The notes below the pieces were generated by a model. That model had not been told where the DNA came from, ran no database searches, and was given only the letters and a program-made list of their open reading frames with translations. The position numbers and the translations under genes were made by a program. 5,028 nt of DNA, taken from assembly GCA_030044325.1 (NCBI GenBank), contig JASHWA010000480.1, positions 1 through 5,028 on the forward strand, given 5' to 3'. Source of the DNA: Bryobacteraceae bacterium. Its GTDB lineage: Bacteria > Acidobacteriota > Terriglobia > Bryobacterales > Bryobacteraceae. Below, in pieces: positions 1 through 5,006 of this stretch; position 1 is the stretch's first letter, and the number at the start of each line of letters is the position of its first letter.

Positions 1-513
1 CGGGAGCGCCGCCATCCGAACCGATCCTGGCGGGTGGACGAAACCTACGTTCGGGTTGCGGGAAGCTGGACGTATCTGTACCGGGCGGTCGATTCAACCG
101 GCGACACCATCGATTTCATGCTGTCGCCGAAGCGCGATTTGACGGCGGCGAAGTTATTCCTGCGGCTGGCCTTGTCCGGGGCTGGTGGCCGCCGGCCACG
201 GGTGATCAATGTGGATGGGCATCCGGCCTATGCCCGCGCGAGCGCCGAATTGAAGCAGTCCGGTGAACTGGGGTGCCGCTGTCGCCGTCGGCCGCTGCCG
301 TACCTCAACAACGTCATCGAACAGGACCATCGCTTCATCAAGAAACGAATCGCGTCGAGTCTGGGGTTCCAATCCGTGGAAGGAGCCCTACGGACGATCG
401 ACGGGTATGAAGCCATGCATCAAATTCGGAAGGGTCAGATTCGGTGGGTACCGAAGGGCGATGTGGTTGGGCAGCGTCAGTTCATTCACGGCCTGTTCGG
501 CATAGCGGCGTAA
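1..513 (+). CDS. IS6-family DDE transposase, 5'-truncated by window edge
   Basis: This is the catalytic part of an IS6 (IS26-like) transposase, which cuts and joins DNA ends during cointegrate-forming transposition. The frame is open from base 1, so the first in-frame GTG at 34 is an internal valine and not a start: the codons before it (reading NRSWR) continue the family's 'W-x-VDETY' block. Numbering from base 1, the DDE residues are D13 (VDETY), D72 (NVDGH) and E107 (NNVIEQDHR), with K114 seven residues after the Glu. The D72-E107 spacing of 34 intervening residues is the IS6 value. 'YLYRAVDS' after the first Asp is also typical. About 170 residues are visible; IS6 transposases are usually about 230-240 aa, so roughly 65 N-terminal residues with the DNA-binding region lie outside the window. 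The visible part is intact to its TAA stop. The family call is secure; no exact IS name is claimed. Confidence 0.93.
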   Translation, partial: RERRHPNRSWRVDETYVRVAGSWTYLYRAVDSTGDTIDFMLSPKRDLTAAKLFLRLALSGAGGRRPRVINVDGHPAYARASAELKQSGELGCRCRRRPLPYLNNVIEQDHRFIKKRIASSLGFQSVEGALRTIDGYEAMHQIRKGQIRWVPKGDVVGQRQFIHGLFGIAA

Positions 514-553
514 CCTCAAAAAGTGGAACCCCAGGACGGCCAGAGCATGCCCC

Positions 554-567
554 TTTGCAACACATCC
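554..567 (+). repeat. IS6 right terminal inverted repeat
   Basis: The sequence TTTGCAACACATCC lies 40 bases after the transposase stop. It shares the TTTGCAACA block and the final CC with IS26-type right ends. Read outward-in it is GGATGTGTTGCAAA, the expected form for an IS6 terminus. The left repeat is not in the window, so the pairing is inferred. Confidence 0.65.
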
Positions 568-579
568 CTCGGGAGGGTC

Positions 580-665
580 TGTAAGTGTTTGAAAACTTGG
601 TGGCCAGGGACGGAATCGAACCGCCGCCGCCAGCCTTTTCAGGGATGTCTGATCAACAACTTACA
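580..665. repeat. Imperfect inverted repeat bracketing the half-tRNA
   Basis: The left arm TGTAAGTGTTTGA (580-592) matches the reverse complement of the right arm at 653-665 (TGTAAGTTGTTGA) at 11 of 13 positions; the two mismatches are adjacent. The arms are 60 bases apart and lie 5 bases outside each end of the half-tRNA (580-592 versus 598, and 647 versus 653). They could be recombinase recognition sequences or the ends of a small tRNA-derived repeat. The function is not established. Confidence 0.45.
598..647 (-). pseudogene. 3' half of tRNA-Phe(GAA), likely att-site remnant
   Basis: Read on the minus strand from 647 to 598, the segment folds as the 3' part of a tRNA. It has an anticodon 5' stem CATCC, loop CTGAAAA with anticodon GAA (640-638), and 3' stem GGCTG with 4 of 5 pairs possible. 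A 5-nt variable loop GCGGC follows. The T arm is GGCGG-TTCGATT-CCGTC with all five pairs including one G-U. The acceptor 3' strand CCTGGCC, discriminator A and an encoded CCA complete it. Upstream of the anticodon stem no D arm and no matching 5' acceptor strand (GGCCAGG) is present, so it cannot be a functional tRNA. A break in or near the anticodon arm with a retained 3' end is what integrases that recombine in tRNA genes leave at the distal junction. If so, the chromosome side lies below 598 and the element side above 647. Alternatively it is a tRNA-derived dispersed repeat. Confidence 0.75.
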
Positions 666-707
666 AGCATCGCTTGCTCAAAACAAAAGGGTTAGACGCC
701 GGCGATT

Positions 708-755
708 TGGACGCCAAGTGGACGCGAGGCGTTTTTGGACTCCACGCGGACTCCA
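708..755 (+). repeat. Four helically phased 9-bp direct repeats
   Basis: Four copies of a 9-mer close to YGGACKCSA occur at 708-716 (TGGACGCCA), 719-727 (TGGACGCGA), 736-744 (TGGACTCCA) and 747-755 (CGGACTCCA). The start-to-start spacings are 11, 17 and 11 bases. The array is therefore two pairs, each one helical turn apart, repeated with a 28-base period. A weaker fifth copy (TAGACGCCG) is at 693-701. Same-strand, turn-spaced repeats beside an att core fit arm-type integrase sites. Sites for a dimeric regulator are the main alternative. Confidence 0.5.
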
Positions 756-1090
756 CAACGCGCAATTATTTCCCGGCGTTTGTGGCATCACACTTGCCAA
801 CGCGCGCGATCGCCTGGCGTTTTCGAAATCGTCTCGCCAATGTGAAGACAACATCGAATTCCCTATATATGGGTCACCGTTCGTGAGGCTTTGAGCATGG
901 GTGTGAGTATCAGAAGGCCCGGCGGGTCGCTTCGGTCCTCGATAAGAGCGTTGCCGTGGCCACGCGATCCCTTCGACCTATACACCTGTGCGGCCGCCGA
1001 GAAATTGGCGCCTGGCGAGCACTCGAAATTCTTGCTTACCGGGGCCGCTTTCGGACGTATTAATCTTAGATTCTTTCGCGAGCCACGACC

Positions 1091-3502
1091 ATGCTTCTGC
1101 ACCCCTTCCGCAGATTCGGCAGCGCGCCAACATTTGCCGTGACGGTGATCACCACTTTGGGCCTCACCATCGGCCTCGTTACCACGGTCTCTAGCGTGCT
1201 GGATGCCGTTTTCATCCGGCCGCTGCCGTACCACGAAGTCGATCGGATCTTCGCCCTCCGGACCATTTCTCCGCAGGGCTACACGCAACCCGCCTCCTTT
1301 CCCGAATACCTCGATTGGCGCCGCGATTCGGCGTCTTTTGCCAGCACCGCCGGCTATCTTCCTTTCGGCAATGCGAACGTCGAAACCGGCGATTCCGCCA
1401 TCTCCCTCCACTCCGTATCAGTCACCGATAATTTCTTTGACGTTTTGGGTGTAAAGCCGATCCTTGGCCGGACGTTCGAGAAAGGTGAAGAAGATGCCGG
1501 CCGCAACGCGGTCACCGTTCTGAGCAATGAGGTGTGGCGGAATTATTTCGGCGCCCGGCGCGATGTGATCGGTTCCAAAATCAAACTTGATGGCCGGCCG
1601 TATACGATCGTCGGCGTAATGCCCGCGGGATTCCGTTTCCCGATCAGCCGATCCGACGCAATTTATTACCCGGTTAACCCGAAGCCTCAAGATCGCAACC
1701 AGCGCGGGAATCATTGGCTTTCGACACTTTGCAAGCTCGCGCCGGGTATCGCTCGCGTCGAGGCACAGGCGCGATTCAACCAGGTTTTCACGCGTCTCGG
1801 CGAACAATACCCCGCGAGCAAGAATCGCCGCGTCAGTTTGATCGATCTCGCGACCTTCACTGTAGGGAATTCCGATGGCGCCCTGCGCCTGCTGCTGTAC
1901 GCGGTGCTCGCGCTGCTTGCCGTCGGTTGCGTGAATCTCGCTGGATTGCTCATCGCGCGCGGAATCACGCGCGAGCACGAAATCGCTATTCGCAACGCTT
2001 TGGGCGCCAGTCGCCGCCGAATCGTCGCACATCTTCTTTGGGAAAACGTCGTCTACGCGATCGCGGGCGGCGTCCTCGGTATCGCGCTTGCCTACGGATT
2101 GCTGCGCGCAACAAGCGTGCTCATCGTGGCCTCTCTCAATCGCGGCGCCGAGGTCGAAATCAATGGTACGATTCTGGCCATTTCGCTGATGATCGCGATC
2201 CTGACCAGCCTGATCGCTGGCGTCTGGCCCGCATTGCGCCTGTCGACGATATCCGGCGGTACGTCTCTCCGCGCCGGAAATCGCGGCGGAATGGATCGCG
2301 GTCAGAGTCGCCTGCGCGCGGCGTTCGTGACGGCTCAGGTGGCGCTCGCTCTGGTGCTGCTGGTCACCGCGGGGCTGGTATTCCGAGCGCTTGAGCGTTA
2401 TCAACACGCCGACTTCGGCTTCGATCCCGCGCATATTCTGGCTGCCGAAATCGATCTCTCGCCGGGGAGTTACGAAAGCCGCGACATCATGGCGGATTTT
2501 TACCGCCCGTTGCTCGATCGCGTGCACTCGATGCACGGCGTCCGAGCGGCCGGCCTAATTCAAATCATCCCGATCGAAAACTGGGGTTGGAACAGCGATA
2601 TCCAAATAGTGGGTCAGCCACCTCCGCCGCCCAATCAGGAACGGCTCGCCGAGGTTCGCTTTGTCACCCCTGGATACTATTCCGCGCTCGGTCTTCGACT
2701 GATCCACGGCCGTCTTTTCGACGACAAACTCGACACGCCAGATCTAAAAAACGCAACCATCGTCGTGAATGAGAAATTTGTCGACCGTTTCATCCCGAAA
2801 GGCGTCGATCCCATCGGACAGGCAATCGATCAAGGCGGCGGCTCGAAATCCGTCATCGTCGGCGTGGTGAGCAATGTCCGCCAGAGCATCTTAGAGGGCG
2901 ACTTGGCAGAGTTCGATTACGCGCTGTCGGAGTTATCGCCGCAGAGTCAGCCCCAATTCATCTCTTCCATGCAGATGGTCGTACGCACCGATGGGGAACC
3001 TGCTTCGATCACCCCCGATTTGCGGCGGATTTTGGGCGACCTGGATCGCACGTTGCCCTTCAGAACGCCCAAAACGATGAGCGCCGTGATCGCGACTGCG
3101 CTGACGTTCGAACGGCTGGAGAATTGGCTCTTCGCGAGCTTCGCGATGCTCGCGCTGGCGCTTTCGCTCATCGGACTCTATGGTTTGATCAGCCAGGAAG
3201 TCGAGCTTTCGCGGCGCGAAATCGGGATTCGCATCGCGGTGGGTGCGACGCGCGCGCGGATTTTCGCGGCGATCTATCGAAGAGTCGGCGGAATGCTTGC
3301 CGGGGGCATCGCGGTAGGTCTGCTCGGCACCTGGGCCGCAAGAACCTTGATTGCGGCAGTTGAGCCGATCAAGGCAAATCGTGATGCGGCATTATTGGCA
3401 GGCCTGGTCTTGATGATCGCCCTCGTATCGCTTGCGGCGGCTTTTATTCCCGCTCGTCGCGCGGCAACGACCGACCCGATGAATAGCCTTCGGGCGGAAT
3501 AG
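1091..3502 (+). CDS. ADOP-type duplicated MacB/FtsX orphan ABC permease
   Basis: This is an inner-membrane permease-like protein of the MacB/FtsX superfamily, 803 aa, with the duplicated layout of acidobacterial ADOP proteins. In order it has: TM1 (about 14-41); a first MacB-type periplasmic core (about 45-255, including FFDVLGVKPILGRTF and YTIVGVMPAGFRFP); a first FtsX block with TMs near 264-290, 318-348 and 357-384; TM5 (about 408-433); a second periplasmic core (about 445-670); and a second FtsX block with TMs near 677-701, 732-757 and 765-787. It ends in PARRAATTDPMNSLRAE. The cytoplasmic loops EIAIRNALGASRRRI (297-311) and EIGIRIAVGATRARI (710-724) are the two duplicate coupling-helix-like motifs. 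The ATG at 1091 is chosen because an in-frame TAG at 1067 precludes a much longer protein, and it puts TM1 where short-form ADOPs have it. No good Shine-Dalgarno is visible. No ATPase or membrane-fusion partner lies nearby. The substrate is unknown; export or lipoprotein/peptide handling is only analogy to MacB and LolCE. Confidence 0.93.
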   Translation: MLLHPFRRFGSAPTFAVTVITTLGLTIGLVTTVSSVLDAVFIRPLPYHEVDRIFALRTISPQGYTQPASFPEYLDWRRDSASFASTAGYLPFGNANVETGDSAISLHSVSVTDNFFDVLGVKPILGRTFEKGEEDAGRNAVTVLSNEVWRNYFGARRDVIGSKIKLDGRPYTIVGVMPAGFRFPISRSDAIYYPVNPKPQDRNQRGNHWLSTLCKLAPGIARVEAQARFNQVFTRLGEQYPASKNRRVSLIDLATFTVGNSDGALRLLLYAVLALLAVGCVNLAGLLIARGITREHEIAIRNALGASRRRIVAHLLWENVVYAIAGGVLGIALAYGLLRATSVLIVASLNRGAEVEINGTILAISLMIAILTSLIAGVWPALRLSTISGGTSLRAGNRGGMDRGQSRLRAAFVTAQVALALVLLVTAGLVFRALERYQHADFGFDPAHILAAEIDLSPGSYESRDIMADFYRPLLDRVHSMHGVRAAGLIQIIPIENWGWNSDIQIVGQPPPPPNQERLAEVRFVTPGYYSALGLRLIHGRLFDDKLDTPDLKNATIVVNEKFVDRFIPKGVDPIGQAIDQGGGSKSVIVGVVSNVRQSILEGDLAEFDYALSELSPQSQPQFISSMQMVVRTDGEPASITPDLRRILGDLDRTLPFRTPKTMSAVIATALTFERLENWLFASFAMLALALSLIGLYGLISQEVELSRREIGIRIAVGATRARIFAAIYRRVGGMLAGGIAVGLLGTWAARTLIAAVEPIKANRDAALLAGLVLMIALVSLAAAFIPARRAATTDPMNSLRAE

Positions 3503-3538
3503 GTCTCCAGACAACGGGACAATCCCTCAACCGGCGAT

Positions 3539-3584
3539 CCGGAGTTCTCCGGCTCGGACAGCCGCGACCGCGGCGAGCCGCGAC
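3539..3584 (+). terminator. GC-rich hairpins in the convergent gap, possible bidirectional terminator
   Basis: Downstream of the permease stop, CCGGAG-TT-CTCCGG (3539-3552) is a perfect 6-bp inverted repeat. It is followed by GCCGCG-AC-CGCGGC-GA-GCCGCG (3561-3582), in which the middle block can pair with either neighbour. The position between two convergent genes suits a terminator. No U-tract follows on either strand, so a classical intrinsic terminator is not demonstrated. The rest of the 3503-3737 gap shows nothing else I can support. Confidence 0.3.
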
Positions 3585-3737
3585 GTGTCAAAGCACGACT
3601 TCGTTGGGTCTCCTTCTCGCCTTGACTCTTCGCGGCGTTCGATCACAGTCCCGGCCTTCTCCAAGAATCGCATGCAGCCGCTTTCCTTGTCGGATGGTCG
3701 CCACCGAGGGTAGAACCGAAAGGTCACGCGGGCCTGC

Positions 3738-4448
3738 CTACGCGACCATCACTTCGACCTTAATCGGTAAAGCTCTCCGAGCCTTTTCGATCTCGGTTTC
3801 AATACCTTCCGGACAGACAGGCGTTTCAAGAATTATTGGCACGTCCTCGGCGATTAGGTGAGAAACCTCCTGAAACGCCATGATTGACGAATAGGAAAGA
3901 ACGTCGTGCTTCCTCCGGGAGTTCACTTCACTCACATGGACCTGTCTGAGCCTCGAGCCAAATTCACGCAGGATCAGGTACGCTTCTGTCATTGTAAGAT
4001 CCACTTGACGGGCATGCCCTATGTCAAAACAAAAGGTGGCACTTGGCAGTTCACGAAACACACAGGCGAGTTCGTGAACTGTGCGACCGATCGGCTTCCG
4101 CTTATCCATGTTCTCGATGCAAACCAGCTCGCCGAATTCCCGCCACAGGCCGAAATCATTGATCACGTCAGGGTGGACAACAATGGGCCAACCGCGCCCC
4201 GCTTCATCGCGAAGGCGGTCCCAAAGCACGGCCTCACGCTCGGGCTCAAAATAGCTTGGAGCGTGAATTGAAATATATGCGAAACCCGTCAAATCGAGGC
4301 ACGGAACGGAATCGAGCATCGGAATCAGCTCATTCTGCCTAAGGGCCGACAGTTCGACTACATTCAGTCTGTGCTGCCGTACCATTTCAAGCCCGCGTTC
4401 GAAATCCGCGTAGGCGAGGGCGCCGGTTGAAAATCCGATTGGTCGCAT
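3738..4448 (-). CDS. Endonuclease IV/xylose isomerase-like TIM-barrel protein
   Basis: This 236-aa protein has the fold signature of the AP endonuclease 2 / sugar phosphate isomerase-epimerase superfamily. All eight strands can be placed: IGFSTGA (4-10), VVELSA (30-35), YISIHAP (58-64), PIVVHPD (88-94), LVCIENM (108-114), TFCFDIGHA (138-146), LRQVHVSEV (167-175) and PIILETP (204-210). Acidic or histidine residues sit at the strand ends as metal ligands do in endonuclease IV: H62, H92, E112, D142, H145, H171, H181 and E208. DIGHA parallels the DTCHA block of endonuclease IV. It is shorter than endonuclease IV (about 285 aa) and typical isomerases (260-300 aa), but the barrel looks complete. 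The start ATG overlaps the preceding stop (TAATG), with GGAG 7 bases upstream, so it is well supported. A divalent-metal cytoplasmic enzyme is likely; the substrate is unknown. DNA repair, sugar isomerisation or peptide modification cannot be told apart here. Confidence 0.85.
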   Translation of the reverse strand: MRPIGFSTGALAYADFERGLEMVRQHRLNVVELSALRQNELIPMLDSVPCLDLTGFAYISIHAPSYFEPEREAVLWDRLRDEAGRGWPIVVHPDVINDFGLWREFGELVCIENMDKRKPIGRTVHELACVFRELPSATFCFDIGHARQVDLTMTEAYLILREFGSRLRQVHVSEVNSRRKHDVLSYSSIMAFQEVSHLIAEDVPIILETPVCPEGIETEIEKARRALPIKVEVMVA

Positions 4449-4654
4449 TAAAACACTCCGTAATTTTTCGTCAGATCGTCAATTTCACTTTCGGTGTCAA
4501 AGAAGAATTCGAGCAGGCCGTCTCGAAACGAATGACTGAGCTCCCGAGCCTGCTGATAAACTTTGTCTTCATCGGCATCCGCCTCCTTCAGCTCCTCGAG
4601 CCTAGTCCGCGCATTCGCGTCGGACAGTATACCAACGAATGTGGTGGACCCCAT
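4448..4654 (-). pseudogene. Small acidic protein, 5' end replaced by IS3 insertion
   Basis: The ORF upstream of the TIM-barrel gene carries about 63 native codons, from about TFVGILSDANART to DDLTKNYGVF and a TAA stop. The segment is strongly acidic and predicted helical (EELKEADADEDK, then LLEFFFDTESEIDD). I do not recognise the family. No ATG occurs in the native part. The only in-frame ATGs are at 4654 and 4699, both inside the IS3 left end, and neither has a usable Shine-Dalgarno. The parsimonious reading is that the IS3 insertion removed the true N-terminus and promoter, leaving the C-terminal part of a small or larger protein. A chimeric protein starting at 4654 in the IS end remains possible. 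The TAATG overlap with the next gene shows that the two were co-translated. It may have been a partner, a regulator or even a peptide substrate of the TIM-barrel enzyme, but nothing in the sequence decides this. Confidence 0.55.
4456..4459 (-). promoter_or_regulatory. Ribosome binding site of the TIM-barrel gene inside the upstream ORF
   Basis: On the minus strand, GGAG lies in the last codons of the upstream small ORF, followed by TGTTTTA and then the ATG at 4448. The site and the TAATG overlap indicate translational coupling of the two genes and fix the start of the downstream gene. Confidence 0.65.
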
Positions 4655-4676
4655 TTTTTGGACAAAAAAGTGACCC
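4640..4676 (+). repeat. Putative IS3 left terminal repeat region
   Basis: This is the stretch from TGTGGTGGACCCC through GGACAAAAAAGTGACCCC. GACCCC occurs at 4647-4652 and again at 4671-4676, on either side of the T6-GGAC-A6 palindrome. It is assigned by position, 43-79 bases upstream of orfA, and by its TG start. The matching right repeat is not visible, so length and exact start are uncertain. Confidence 0.4.
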
Positions 4677-4707
4677 CTTCTTAGATGGTGGGGCGGCATT
4701 TGAAAAT

Positions 4708-4713
4708 AGGAGA
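4708..4713 (+). promoter_or_regulatory. Shine-Dalgarno of IS3 orfA
   Basis: AGGAGA ends 5 bases before the ATG at 4719, a strong site in an otherwise weakly conserved leader. It supports this start over any other. Confidence 0.7.
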
Positions 4714-4718
4714 AGACA

Positions 4719-5006
4719 ATGCCGCAGACCAGGAAGAATCATCCGCCGAGCCTGAAGGCCAAGGTGGCCATCGAGGCGATCAAGGGCCAAAAGACCACCG
4801 CGCAAATCGCCCAAACCTACGGCGTCCATCCGACCCAGATCGGCTTTTGGAAACGCCAGGCGATGGAGGGCTTGCCCGACGTGTTCGCTCACGGTCGCGA
4901 ACAAGTGCGCCAGCAGGCCGACCAGGAGAAGGCCGAGCTGTACCAGCAGATCGGACAGTTGAAAGTCGAGCTGGACTTTCTCAAAAAAAGAGCTGGGCTC
5001 GGGTGA
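4719..5006 (+). CDS. IS3-family transposase OrfA (helix-turn-helix, leucine zipper)
   Basis: This 95-aa protein binds the IS ends and supplies the N-terminal part of the OrfAB fusion transposase. Residues about 11-50 (SLKAKVAIEAIKG through YGVHPTQIGFWKRQ) form the transposase_8-type helix-turn-helix. Residues 70-90 form a coiled coil with L74, I78, L81, L85 and L88 in heptad register, the usual IS3 OrfA multimerisation zipper. The ATG at 4719 has AGGAGA (4708-4713) at good spacing. The frame ends LKKRAGLG-TGA just after an A7 run (4983-4989), where IS3 elements normally shift into orfB. OrfA length (about 90-100 aa) is normal, and it looks intact. Confidence 0.92.
   Translation: MPQTRKNHPPSLKAKVAIEAIKGQKTTAQIAQTYGVHPTQIGFWKRQAMEGLPDVFAHGREQVRQQADQEKAELYQQIGQLKVELDFLKKRAGLG

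Larger units (their letters stand above)
1..567 (+). mobile_element. IS6-family insertion sequence, right part
   Basis: The element comprises the transposase C-terminal part plus about 54 bases of 3' non-coding DNA ending in a terminal repeat. The left end is outside the window. I place the right boundary at 567 because the 14 bases 554-567 match the right end of IS26 (TTTGCAACAGTGCC, from memory) at 11 of 14 positions. IS6 elements normally make 8-bp target duplications. The first 8 bases outside would be CTCGGGAG (568-575), but the other copy cannot be checked here. Confidence 0.8.
514..1090. other. Non-coding interval between IS6 transposase and ADOP permease
   Basis: This stretch of about 577 bases holds no convincing protein gene. 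Open frames crossing it (for example 523-894, 674-886 and 891-1142) have no recognisable domain. It holds, in order, the IS6 right end, a 3' half tRNA-Phe on the minus strand, an imperfect inverted repeat around that half-tRNA, and helically spaced direct repeats at 708-755. From about 760 to 1090 I see no defined element. This last part must contain the 5' region of the permease gene. A TATTAA at 1058-1063 could be a -10 box, but no -35 lies at good spacing, so no promoter is called. Confidence 0.6.

Noticed and set aside
566..577. CCCTC-GG-GAGGG palindrome just after the IS6 end
   Set aside because: It is a short hairpin straddling the likely IS6 boundary, with no U-tract and no gene reading into it. 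Chance is sufficient.
523..894. Open frame of 123 codons after the IS6 transposase, containing WWPGTESNRRRQPFQGC
   Set aside because: The peptide is an antisense reading of the tRNA-Phe 3' half. Such tRNA-derived ORFs are a frequent annotation artefact, and the rest has no domain or ribosome site.
1032..1063. Possible sigma-70 promoter before the permease (TTGCTT and TATTAA)
   Set aside because: The spacer is 20 bases and both boxes are imperfect, so the match is no better than chance.
863..1411. Minus-strand ORF of 182 codons overlapping the permease start
   Set aside because: Its 5' two thirds lie antisense to the permease. The composition is low-complexity Arg/Gly/Glu-rich with no motif, so it is best explained as a shadow.
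1418..2536. Long minus-strand ORF (372 codons) inside the permease
   Set aside because: It is the mirror frame of a GC-rich coding sequence. The peptide has no recognisable domain, while the plus strand encodes a complete ADOP protein.
3527..3727. Small minus-strand ORF downstream of the TIM-barrel gene
   Set aside because: It could be a short third operon gene, but it has no ribosome site that I can see and no recognisable family, and it runs through the hairpin region. Not supported as coding.
3906..4271. Plus-strand ORF of 121 codons
   Set aside because: It is antisense to the TIM-barrel gene, whose eight strands and metal ligands are clear in the minus frame.
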